Assembly (NCBI RefSeq): GCF_026210795.1
Contig: NC_089459.1
Span: 1,612,001-1,676,000, forward strand
Reading direction: 5' to 3'
Origin: Rhizophagus irregularis
Taxonomy: Eukaryota > Glomeromycota > Glomeromycetes > Glomerales > Glomeraceae
Length of the DNA: 64,000 bases
The translations under genes and the position numbers were made by a program. How positions within the stretch are numbered: position 1 is the stretch's first letter; each line of letters starts with the position of its first letter. Positions 27,851-41,499 of the stretch are shown one piece after another. Below the pieces are notes generated by a model, which saw only the letters and a list, made by a program, of their open reading frames with translations, was not told the origin of the DNA and searched no databases.

Positions 27851-28416
27851 ATGTCTGACACTATTAAAGACTCTGAAGATGATAAGAAATATAATTGCAA
27901 TCTAGTACAAGCATTTGATCAATATATATTATGTTGCAGTATATATCCTTACATCTTTATAAACATCCTTGTATTCTTATATAAAAAATTCATTTAACTA
28001 ATAAAAAATTTTTCTTATCCTGCTCATTAGCTATTGGGGGACAAGCAATAAATTACTATAGATATGGAGAACGTAAAAGTTGTAAGTCAAAATGGGAAGA
28101 CCTAAAATTTTGTTTACAACTTAAATCTAAACCCATTGACATTCGTAAGGTAAGTATTCCCTTATTTGATGGGAAAATGTATGAATTCAATTTAAATTTT
28201 ATGTCATTATGAATAGAAATTGATATTGGAAAGAGAATCTCTTAAAGAAGAACAAAAAAGTAAAGAAAGAAGTTCTTTAGATGTTTGGGAAATCAGAGAG
28301 TAAGTGAGATTTTAAGGTTGCCTTTAAGTTTTTTTCTTATAGAACTTTTTTAATTTATTTTTTTTAATGAATTTTATAGTAAACCTTTGCAAAATTTTCC
28401 TCCAAATATACCCTAA
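27851..28416 (+). CDS. EMI1: Emi1/DUF3128-family small cysteine protein
   Basis: Four short exons: 27851-27938, 28031-28149, 28217-28299 and 28380-28416; 327 nt, 108 aa. The core reads IGGQAINYYRYGERKSCKSK and then WEDLKFCLQLKSKP, which matches the DUF3128 (early meiotic induction protein 1) pattern of an aromatic YRYGE followed by a CX9C pair (C47, C57). Two more cysteines sit at 28-29 and one at 16. Yeast Emi1 is linked to early meiotic gene induction and mitochondria; the biochemical role is unknown. The C-terminus is a charged helix (KKLILERESLKEEQKSKERS) ending in DKPLQNFPPNIP. No targeting sequence is obvious. Intron phases agree. Confidence 0.8.
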
Positions 28417-28459
28417 ATTTTAGTTTTAGAACAAATAATATTTTCATAAATTTTCATAA

Positions 28460-29194
28460 TTAATGAGATTCGCTATTACACCATTCCTCATATTTTTGTT
28501 TATCTAATAATTCCTTAAATTCGTCGGGATTAGATAATTTTATTTTACATAGCCATCCTAAAATAAAAAAAGAAAAATTATTAAAAATAACTAAATGCAT
28601 ATTATTAAAAGTTATACTTACCGTCACTTTCAGGACTACTGTTTATTAAACTAGGTTTATCTGTAAGGTTAGAATTAGATTTAATTATTTCACCACTAAC
28701 AGGTGCATAAATATCACTTGCAGCTTTAACACTTTCAACTGCACCAATATTATCTATCGAAAATACACAAAAAAATTCCCGTTAAATATTATTAAAATCT
28801 TTACTTTAAAAAGAAATTTCTTATAGTACACTTACCAGACTTTTTAACAAACTTCCCCTCTTCAGGTATTTCTACGAAAACTACATCTCCAAGAGAAGTT
28901 TGAGCATAGTCAGTAATACCGACTGTACCAATCCCATCATCATCAACATCAATCCATTCGTGTTCTTCAGTGTATTTCTTTTCTATATTTTATAACAATG
29001 AATACGTTATTTCATAAACTATTAAATTAACGTTCTGTGAACAACTTACTGCTGCTGTATTGCCTCAAAAACAACGAGTTTCCAAAGTTAGTAGCACTAA
29101 TAATTATTGGTGGTCGAATATGTACTCTTTTATTACCAAAACCACCTAATACTGTTATCTTTGAAGAAAAACTACGTAGCGTTGTAAATGACAT
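28460..29194 (-). CDS. GCV3: Glycine cleavage system H protein, mitochondrial
   Basis: The lipoyl carrier of the glycine decarboxylase complex; it shuttles the aminomethyl group between the P, T and L proteins in the mitochondrial matrix. Four exons: 29194-29050, 28982-28836, 28753-28622 and 28557-28460; 522 nt, 173 aa. The lipoyl domain shows [20 protein letters not shown], a [18 protein letters not shown] block and the attachment motif [13 protein letters not shown] with lipoyl-lysine at residue 107. The first 48 residues are Ser/Arg-rich and lack acidic residues, as expected for a matrix targeting peptide. The in-frame ATG at 29239 is possible, but 29194 gives the better presequence and leaves 138 bp to the divergent dynactin gene. 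Confidence 0.95.
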
Positions 29195-29332
29195 TCTGAA
29201 AAAAAAAATTGTTTCAAAAAAAGTGCGCGTGCAAGCCATCTCATTTGCACATCAGTCACGTGATATCAAAATTTTAGACATTCCTTTGTTTCATGAATGA
29301 CGTAAAAAAATTTTATTACAATTGTCAAAAAG
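29195..29332. promoter_or_regulatory. Compact divergent promoter, GCV3 / DCTN6
   Basis: Only 138 bp separate the two start codons. It contains CATCAGTCACGTGATATC (E-box-like CACGTG core at 29257-29262), the sort of site bHLH factors bind. Function inferred from position. Confidence 0.5.
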
Positions 29333-30430
29333 ATGCCAAAGTAATTATTAAAACTTATTAAAATTTTTAACGTCGCATTAGATACACTAATTTGATCTTG
29401 TTTTAATTATTCAGAGATATAAATATAGGCAAAAATGCAGTCGTTTGTAAGGACATTGAAATTAGGGGCGAAATACAAATTGGTAAGTAGATTCAGACAA
29501 GTTTTACAGAAAAGCAGTAACTCAACATTTTTATCGTACCTTCTTTCTTTCTTGGTAAAACGTATTAATAGGAGCTGGTAAATATTTTTTATCTTACATT
29601 TTATTATTATTATTAGTATAAATTTATAAACCAACGTTGTAAATTCTAGGTACAATTTTACATCCTCAATGTAAAATTCTTGCCTTAAAAGGTCCAATTA
29701 TCTTTGGTCAGAATAATATCGTTGAGGAAAATGTGACAATAATTAACAAGTAGACAATACTTTATTTTTTATATTTTTTTTTATTTCGTAATCTTTGATT
29801 CATAATGAATTTCTAGTTCACAGACAGCTTTGACTATCGGAAATGAAAATGTTTTTGAAGTAGGATGCTGTAAGTAAATTTTTATTTTCACAAATTTGAA
29901 ATTTATTTCGTCATTTATATTAAACTTTTGTTTAGACGTTGAAGGAACGAAAATTGGGAACAGGAATATAATAGAAGCAAAAGGTAAAAATATATTTTTT
30001 TCCTTATTCGTAATTTGCCGTCAATCAAATTAACTTTTTTCTTTTTGACATACTAAATAGCAAGGATCTTAGGCAATACATCTCTAGGTGACAATTGTGT
30101 TATTGGTGCTGTATGTTCGACCAAGAAAGATGAGGTCATTCCAGATAATACAGTTATATTCGGTGATCATAACAACCGACGAACTCAAACAGCATCAGCT
30201 AATGTAAATTCTTTTATTTGTTTGTTTTTTTCAGTTTTGGACATTTCTGTGCTTATGTTATGAAACTTATATCTTATCAGCAACAGTCCAGCTTGCATAC
30301 ACGCCATTTGGATTATCTTCGAGAAGTTTTGCCTAAATTTAACCATGTCGCATCTGATTCGCAGGAAGCTGTTACTCACTCTGCTCATTCTACTCATTCG
30401 AGAAAAGTAAAACAAACAGCTTCCCATTAG
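29333..30430 (+). CDS. DCTN6: Dynactin subunit 6 (p27)
   Basis: A pointed-end-complex subunit of dynactin, the adaptor that links dynein to cargo. Eight exons: 29333-29340, 29415-29482, 29572-29577, 29650-29749, 29817-29869, 29936-29983, 30061-30203 and 30281-30430; 576 nt, 191 aa, the usual family length (about 190). The body is a left-handed beta-helix of hexapeptide repeats (GEIQIGAGTILHP, IIFGQNNIVEENVTI, LTIGNENVFEVGC, TKIGNRNIIEAKARI, TSLGDNCVIGAVC). The C-terminus is the DCTN6 helix (HTRHLDYLREVLPKFN). The model needs an 8-nt first coding exon and a 6-nt internal microexon (GAGCTG) to keep the frame and the hexapeptide period. Confidence 0.9.
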
Positions 30431-31034
30431 AATACATAATCATAAGAGCTACAAACTTTTTATTTATTCTTAGCATTTGTATTTTAAAAGAACAAATGTC
30501 AATCATCCAATTTTTTTTATGAACTTCAGTTTTATTATTTTTATCGCTTTTAGTTTATTTTAACACGTAGTCATTAATAATTTCTTTCTTTGTTATTAAG
30601 GAACAATTAGACAGGATTAAGGAGACAATCAAATAAAAGTGAGGAACCAAGAATAAAGTTCGTGACAAAATTTCTTCCTGAGATTCCGTGAGAGGGATAG
30701 CTATTTACTTTGTGAAATGTCAAAAGAACCTATAATTAAAGGCTATATTTGTTATAATAGTAACGGCGGTCGGCATACATTTAGATCAATAATAAACGGA
30801 TATTTACAACTAAACATTAATTGTTATCGAGAAAATATATAGCAATACATTTTGCTGTTTAATATTATAACTATAATTTAGGCCAAATTACAAGCTAATG
30901 ACGGTAAACATAATGAAAGTTACAAAGCTGAGCTTCTCTCGCATTCTGGGGAGAACTTCTTGACGGAAAAGGAAAATTACTGTCGTTCATAACGGATTAA
31001 AAATAAAAATAGCGATATGATAAAAATAAAAACT
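30431..31034. other. Intergenic region, no gene seen
   Basis: The convergent 3' region between DCTN6 and the macrodomain gene. The sequence is of mixed composition, and ORFs are short and broken. Confidence 0.5.
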
Positions 31035-31550
31035 TTAAAATAGATACAAGTAAAACATAGTCATCATCATATCACATCCTTTAAATACTTTTCTGATGGT
31101 ATCATGCACAAATTCTAAGGGCAATTCATCCAATCCAACACCAATTCTAGGTAAACATAAATGTTTTACATTTAATTCTTCACAAACTTTTCTTAAATCC
31201 AATAAAGCTAATTCAAAATTTTCTCTTGTAGGTTTATGATAACACTTTTGTTTTGTAATAATGTAAAAAATATATCGGTTATCTCTTTTAAGTGTAGCAA
31301 CCTGTCCAATTTTTTTATTCTGATCAAGTAATTCTTTTACACCGTAATATTTTCGTTTGAAAATTGTAGCTATGCCTTTACCCATTTTAAAATCTGCAGA
31401 TACACAGTGAGCTAAACTTGAATTTTCTGGTGCATCAACAAATAAATCTCCTTGAATTTCTTTAAATATAAAGTTATTATCTTGAGTATTTGGTGAGACG
31501 ATAGGATTTAGTTCATTTGCGTTAGTTTGGAATGATTGATCAGGAGACAT
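31035..31550 (-). CDS. ADP-ribose glycohydrolase OARD1/TARG1-type macrodomain protein
   Basis: A macrodomain enzyme that removes ADP-ribose from acidic residues or deacylates O-acetyl-ADP-ribose in the metazoan homologue. Single exon, 171 aa. After about 28 variable residues the domain reads FKEIQGDLFVDAP, NSSLAHCVSADFKMGKGIA, FKRKYYGVKELLDQ, RYIFYIITKQKCYHKPT and LPRIGVGLDELPLEFV. These match OARD1 in order, including the lysine of the ITK segment and the aspartate of GVGLD that act in catalysis in the human enzyme. It is divergent from the seryl-tRNA synthetase gene. The function is assigned from the family, not tested. Confidence 0.9.
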   Translation of the reverse strand: MSPDQSFQTNANELNPIVSPNTQDNNFIFKEIQGDLFVDAPENSSLAHCVSADFKMGKGIATIFKRKYYGVKELLDQNKKIGQVATLKRDNRYIFYIITKQKCYHKPTRENFELALLDLRKVCEELNVKHLCLPRIGVGLDELPLEFVHDTIRKVFKGCDMMMTMFYLYLF

Positions 31551-31878
31551 TTGATTTTTTTTTAAAAGAATGTTTCGCTAAAAAAAGTGTTAATAAATTT
31601 TTTTTTTGTTGCTTTTAATTTGCTTTTTTTTTCTTTATAAGTATAGTTGATTGCCAAAATTAAACCTAATGTAGAAAAAAGTTCAGCTAATTATCGAAAT
31701 AAAACTGCGGCTAAATCACGAAACCAAGTACCGTACACGCAGTAAAACTGCGGTTGCATCACGAAATACCTCATCAAGTGAGTCATTTTCAGTCAAGTTA
31801 CACGATCTCAAAGAAATATATAAACGAGTTCTGCTAATTCTTTTAATTTGTTAATAATTACAAATTTTTAAAGAGAAA
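31551..31878. promoter_or_regulatory. Divergent promoter of the macrodomain gene and SerRS
   Basis: A 328-bp shared upstream region. It holds two direct copies of a 23-24-bp word: AAAACTGCGG followed by CTAAATCACGAAA at 31701-31723 and AAAACTGCGG followed by TTGCATCACGAAA at 31744-31766, 43 bp apart. This is a candidate binding-site pair. Confidence 0.5.
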
Positions 31879-33761
31879 ATGTTGGACCTTAATCTTTTTC
31901 AACCTGATAAGGGTGGTGACCCTGGACTTATTCGAGAATCTCAACGAAAAAGAGGAGCTCCTATTGAATTAGTTGACAAAGTCATTGATATGTATGATAA
32001 TTGGAGGAAAGGTTATTGTTCTTTATTAATTGATTCGTATCATTTTTATCGCATCTGAAAATTATTATTTTATTTGTGAGTAATAAAAATGATCTTATTC
32101 CTTTTTTGATAGAATTCAACTAACACTTTTTTTTTGATTAACTGCGTTAAATCTGGAAATTAAAGTAAGATTTGAATTAGATCAGATCCTCAAAAAACAA
32201 AATTCAATTCAAAAGGAAATTGGTTTAAAAAAAAAGGCGAGTTTAATTGACAATGTAAAAATCGCGTATTTTGTTTCAATTAAAACGTATCTATAATCTT
32301 TGTTTTCTTTCATTAAAGAATAAAGAAGATGCATCAACACTGATTGCAGAGAAAGACTCCCTTAGTTCTGAAAAAGATCGTCTTACCGCTCTAGAAAAAG
32401 AAAAAGAAGAGTCTCTTAGAGTAACAGCTGCTACTATTGGTAACATTGTCCATCATTCAGTTCCTACTTCATTAGATGAAACAGATAATGAAATTATTAG
32501 AAAATGGGAACCACCAGCAGATACGGAAGGTGGAGATGGTGAGAGAAAACCTATTAAAAAAACAGGTATCCTTTCACATCATGAAGTGTTATATAGAATT
32601 GACGGATATGATCCTGAAAGAGGTAAAATTTCATCTACTATTACATATTATATATTGTAAATTATCATCTTACTCTTTACAATTAAATAGGAACAAATAT
32701 TGCTGGTCATCGAGGTTATTTTTTGACAAATGATGGTGTGGATCTTAATATGGCACTTATACAATATGGACTTTCATTTTTGAGGAAGAGGGGTTATAAA
32801 AAATTGCAGACGCCATTTTTTATGAGAAGAGAATATATGGCAAAAACTGCTCAATTAGAACAATTTGATGAAGAGTTATATAAAGTAATATCTAACATTA
32901 TTTGTTAACTTATATTCTATGTTGCATTTGGAATAATAATTATTAATTCGGTATAGGTTCTTGAAGAAAAAAGTGAAGAGAAAGATGAAAAATATTTAAT
33001 TGCAACGTCAGAACAACCTATTTCGGCCTTTCATGCGAATGAATGGTTTGAACGACCATCGGAACAATTGCCATTAAAGTGAGTATATTAAGTAACGCAT
33101 TTTATTCACAGTTTTGTTAATTGTTTTTTGATGTATTTTATAAGATACGCTGGATATTCTACATGTTTCCGTAAAGAAGCTGGAGCTCATGGAAAAGATA
33201 CATGGGGAATTTTTAGAGTTCATCAATTTGAAAAAGTTGAGCAATTTGTTATTACTGAACCAGAAAAATCTTGGGAACAGTTTGATGAAATGATTAAATT
33301 TTCTGAGGAATTTTATCAATCACTTGGACTACCTTATCAAATAGTTTCAATTGTTTCTGGAGCACTTAATAATGCTGCAGCAAAAAAATATGATTTAGAA
33401 GCTTGGTTTCCTTATCAAGGGGAATATAAAGAATTAGTTAGTTGTTCAAATTGTACTGATTATCAATCCAGAAGGTTGGAAATTAGATGTGGTGTAAAAA
33501 AAATGGGTGATCGTGAAAAGAAATATGTACATTGTTTAAACGCTACGTTATGTGCTAGTGAGAGAGCTTTATGTTGCATTCTGGAAAATTATCAAACACC
33601 TGAGGTACGGAATATTTGAAAAGTTTATTTTGGTGTATTTTAAAATTATTTGATTAAATTTTCTTTTTTCATAGGGTGTTGTTATACCAGAAGTACTTCG
33701 TCCATACATGGATGGTAGGGATTTCTTACCATTTATTAAAGCTTTACCAAAGAAAAAATAA
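31879..33761 (+). CDS. SES1: Cytosolic seryl-tRNA synthetase
   Basis: A class II synthetase charging tRNA-Ser. Seven exons: 31879-32011, 32166-32236, 32319-32622, 32691-32884, 32957-33078, 33145-33604 and 33675-33761; 1371 nt, 456 aa. The N-terminal tRNA-binding coiled coil spans roughly residues 35-110 ([20 protein letters not shown] and [20 protein letters not shown]). The core shows [17 protein letters not shown] (motif 1 region), [20 protein letters not shown] (motif 2) and [19 protein letters not shown] (motif 3). It ends in [20 protein letters not shown], usual for fungal cytosolic enzymes. The second intron appears to use a GC donor (AAG|GCGAGT); no GT donor gives the right frame. All other introns are GT-AG. 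Confidence 0.95.
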
Positions 33762-34554
33762 AGTCGTATTATTTCTTTTTATGCATCATAATTTTGAAGT
33801 GACTTCAGATTGTAATCCTAAAAATTGTTAGATTTTTTAATTTGAATAAAATAAATTGAAGCATATGTAATTTTAAAATGCACGAACATAAAGGATTGTA
33901 AGTTTATTACAACGACATTGCAATCTCATAATTACGAAACATTTGTAACACATTTTTTTTTATGTTTTATAAAATCATTTATTTTGCTTAGGTTTTCATA
34001 GGTTTATATTAATAAACTTATGTAAGACCTAAATATTGAAAAGGCCTGAATTTTTTTTTTACATACGAAAATTGGAGTAAAATTTTTTTTTTACAAGAAA
34101 AAATAAGCTAAAATAAGCTAAAATACAACATTTTTTGTTGTTTAAATGAAAAAAAAAAGTATTAAAATTTAAATTTCCTCTAAAACCTCTCAGCACCAAA
34201 TGGAGAGAGAGATGTGAGGATTTTTATTGAAAAAAAAGAAATTAAAAGAAAAAAAAAGTGACCTTTTTCTGGTGGTAAACAAAAACAAAAAAAAAATGTT
34301 TTAAAAGTTCGTTTATTTGTTTGACCACCAAGTCACGAAAATAATTGTTGTATAATAAATTTTAAAAGGTCATATATTAGTTGAATTATAAATTTACTCC
34401 AAATTTTTTTTTTTTAAAAGAAAATAAAAGAATTATATATATAGAGCTTAAAAATTACAAAGAGGTAAAAGGGATTCTTATGGTTTGTTTATACCATATA
34501 AAAAAAAATTATATTTGCATGGAGGTCCCAAATTACAACTTTGTAATTTCGAGC
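33762..34554. other. Convergent 3' region between SerRS and alpha-tubulin
   Basis: A/T-rich, with many A- and T-runs and no gene. ORFs near 34381-34593 are chance readings in tubulin 3' flanking DNA. Confidence 0.5.
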
Positions 34555-37300
<2,746 letters not shown>

Positions 37301-38519
37301 GCGTTTTTTTCTTATTATTTAGGTATAATTAAATTTCTGAATAAATCAAAAAATTTGTTTAAATAATTATATTTAAAAATAATTATCTACATATATTTCT
37401 GCATTATTAGCATTAACTGATAAAAAAAATATTTATAGTTTTATATAATTACAGTATATTTATATAAAGTTTTATTAATCATTTAATATTAATAGAATAA
37501 ATCCAAAATGATATTTTAAATTATTTTTAATACTTTATATAAATTATATTTATTGATCTTAAAGGCTTTGATATTATATTTAAAATATATTATATATTAA
37601 GTCAAATACTTATTGTATAATGTGATACAGATAATTATAATAAAGGTTATATTCACAGTACTAATTAAAAACCTACCCAATATATATAAATTTTGTTATT
37701 TTAATGTCCATTTTTAATATATAACTTTTATATTATACTAAAATATCCATTTTAATCATATAATTTATATATAAAATCAAAACAAGTTAAATAGTTAGTA
37801 TACTAAATAATTACAAATATTTTAAATTTCTAAAAAAGCCAAGTAATTTTTTAAAGTTATATTTAAAGATATAAAGATTTATTTCTAAATAATAAGTGCA
37901 GAATTATATATATTGATATATTGTATTAATAAATATTTATTTGTAATTAATTAATTTAAAAAAATATTATTATTATTTCTTTTTTTTTTTATTTATAGGA
38001 AATAAACTTTTAGGCTATAATTATCCAGGTGATTTCTCACTCCTTTTCTGAATTTAATATATAAAAATAATATCATACAAATTATTTTTTCAATTAATAT
38101 AACTTTATATAACTTTTAAAATTATAATTTATAGATTTTGTCTATTTTACAAATTTACTTAATACTTTAAGAAAAGTTATAAATACCATTTTTGACATAT
38201 TTAATAATTATAATTTGAAAGATAAGAAATATCAAATTTAATCTAAAATAAAAAATAAATTTACTTTATTTTTTTTATTTTATATCTAAATAATTTTTTT
38301 TAGTAAAATTTAAAATTGGCAATATTAATATTAAAATTAAAAGTTACTAAAAATTAATTCCTTTTGTTATAATTAGATTGCCACAGATTTTTAAGCGATC
38401 AATGTATTAAATTTCCATTGACATAAAATATATAATATGTTAAAAGAAAATTGCAGTTAATATACAGTACTTCTTTAAATTTTTTTATTAATTAGTAATT
38501 AAAATTTTTTATCACCTGG

Positions 38520-38690
38520 CTACTAATTGGTATTTAGGATTTTTTCTGCCAGTTATAAACTGGCGGACCAATTAGTATATCTAGGATGATAAAAAAGTTA
38601 TTTACTGATCTAGTTTAGTATATAAATGGGCCATCATCCTTCGGATAATAACCCATTTATATACTACTAGATTAGTAAATAACTAATACA
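38520..38690. repeat. Compound hairpin region
   Basis: Several inverted pairs occur in a row: ACTAATTGGT/ACCAATTAGT, TGCCAGT/ACTGGCG around TATAA, and a long pair TAGTATATAAATGGG/CCCATTTATATACTA (38619-38664) with outer arms GTTATTTACT/AGTAAATAAC. The last could form a stem of over 30 bp with small bulges. Confidence 0.75.
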
Positions 38691-38883
38691 TATTCATTTA
38701 TGGTAAATTTTACTGGAATATGATTTACATTATATTTTATATAAATTTAATAAGTTTTATAGTGAAATTTATCTGCTAATAAAATATTCATTAAAAAAAA
38801 AAAAAATTTACTTTAATTATACTATAATATTATATAAAAATTTACTTTTTTTTGAAAATAAAAAAGTTTAAATATTAATATAA

Positions 38884-39129
38884 TTAAGGTTGTCTGCTTA
38901 AACCTTTCCAAAATTCTATGATTAATTTCTCCAAAATTTTACTATAGTTTTATTATAGTTTTGGCAAGGTTTTGGCAGTTTCAGCATTTATAATAAGTTT
39001 CGTCAGGTTTTGTTTTTCTTCAGAGTTTTGCTAATTTTTTAATAAGACTTTCATATAGTTTTGGCAAAGTTTCACTATTTTGGCATTTCGCCAACTTGCC
39101 AAAACCTTCTAGTTTCTCCACAACCTTAA
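38884..39129. mobile_element. Short inverted-repeat element with TTAA edges
   Basis: The ends are TTAAGGTTGT (38884-38893) and ACAACCTTAA (39120-39129), exact complements, about 246 bp overall. Read as GGTTGT ends with a TTAA duplication it would suit a piggyBac-like target, but with only 10 bp of inverted repeat the superfamily cannot be fixed. A diverged relative is at 13430-13690. Confidence 0.6.
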
Positions 39130-41499
39130 ATATAATATAATAAAAATTATTTCTAATAAATTTCATCTCTAATAACTGAAATATTAAAATAATTCTAAAT
39201 TTAATAAAATTTTTTATTCTATAAAATAAATTTAAATCTAAAAAATATAAAAAAATTTGATATAATTTAAATGACTAACTGCTAAAAAAATTTATATTAA
39301 AATATAGTAATTAATTTTAATAATCATTAAATTAAATAATTTCAAATTTTCACATAATATCTATACTATAATATATTAAAATTTGAATTACTGGTTATTA
39401 AAAGAATTTCAGAATATATGTTTATAAATTATATTTTAGTTTTAATAAATTAATCCAAATTTAACTTAAAAATTCAATTTAAATTTTTAATAAATTTAAT
39501 ATTAAACTTTAAAAAATAATTTTACTATTATTTAACTTATCTCAATAAAAGAAATCAAATGGTATAAATTTTATTAAAATCTAATTGCTAATTAAGATTT
39601 TACAATTAATAACTATTATATAAATAAATATTTAAATGTAATGATTTTACCAATATTAAAACTAAAAAAATAATTTTACTATCATTTGATTTGTTTCAAT
39701 AAGAAAATAAAATAATATAAATATAAAATAATTTGTATAATTTTTGTTAATATTAAAAATAAAAAAATAATTTAATTCATCTTAATAAAAAAAATAAATA
39801 AAATTGAATAATATAAATTTTATTAAATATAATTACTAAATAAGATTTTATAATTAATAATTATTATAAATAAATACATTGATCTCTATTAATATTATTA
39901 ATATTGAATTTAAAAAAATGATTTTACTACTACTTCATATTTAATATTTTAGTATATTCATATATAATTTATATGTTATAATTAGATTTTAACAGATAAT
40001 AGCATTTTTAAGAATAGTAAAATACTCATATTTTTATAAGATTTTTTATCAAGATTTCTTTAGATTAATTAAAATTTTTAATAATTTTTTTTAAATATAT
40101 ATATAAATTAATTTACAAAAACTTAATATAACTTTTTATAATAATTTTCTATTTATTTAATATTATAATTAATAAACTTTTATATGAATTTAGTTTTATT
40201 TAATTATATTGTATAATAATTAAAATATTCAAATTTTTTTAATTGCAATTTTTTTTTAATATACTATTATTACTGTATATATATTTTAAAAGTAAAATAA
40301 TATTGAATTTTTGGTAAATTATTTAAATTTTTAGGTAATATAAATTTATAAATTAATATAAAGTAAATTTTAGTAAATATTTATTATATTATATAAATCT
40401 GTTTAATAGAAAATTGAACTTCTTTTAATGATATTCTTTTTTTTTTAATTTTATAATATATTTGTATTTTATTATAAAATATTAAATTATAACTATATAT
40501 TAAAATTATTAATTTATTTTTTTTAAAAAAATAAATTTTAATATATTGTTTAATATACTTTATTTTATAAAAACCAAACTACAATAGTAATTAATTACAA
40601 AAGAAATTATAAATCCAAGAAAATTTCTATGAAAAAAAACAATTCAGTAAAAAGTTTATGAAAAAAAAGTTTAGTATACATAAAAAATTCACATCATTTG
40701 CAAATTCTAACAACTAATTAAACTAAGTATAATTATAATTCCTATTACTGATTCAAACTAATCTACTTAATTTCTGTAAAAATATTCAAATCTTTATTAA
40801 AACCTTTTAGTTAATATTGTGTTAGCTGAATCGCATTTATAAATATAATTTCTTGGATTTTTTCAAGATTCTTCAGTTAACCTTTTTCTTATTAGAAGAG
40901 AAATTATTAATTTAATAATATAAATAAAATAATTTTATATTTTTTTAAAAAAAAGATTTTTTTAATTTATTTATACCTTTACTGCTGTATTTTATTGAGA
41001 ATATTTTTAAAAATTCAAATTGGAATCTATTTATATTATTTTATTATATAAGATTCTGGACTTTTTAATACAATAGCAAAGCAAAATATTTTATATAAAT
41101 ACAGGATATTAGTTAAAAAATATAAGAAGTTAAGCTTATAAGTTACAACTTCAGCTTTATGTTTCTTAAGTGAATAAATAAGTAGAGTTGTAACTTTTTA
41201 TTTTTTAATAAATATTTTTTAATTTCTAGGTGTTTTATCCATTTCATTAGAATAAAGTGAATAAAGATATTCAAATCTATTTACTAATCCTAATTAGAAA
41301 TAAATATTTACATAAAAATTAAATTAATTTTTGCTTTATTTAATATTTTTTACAACTGAAGTTTCAATTATCTGAAGCTAATAAATAAATGAGTAATAGA
41401 TTTAATGCAATTTTAATTCAAATACTTCAAGATGATTTAATTTCAAGAACTCTGGAGAGAAATAAAAAAATAAAACAGTAGTTTCTCCTACATATATTT

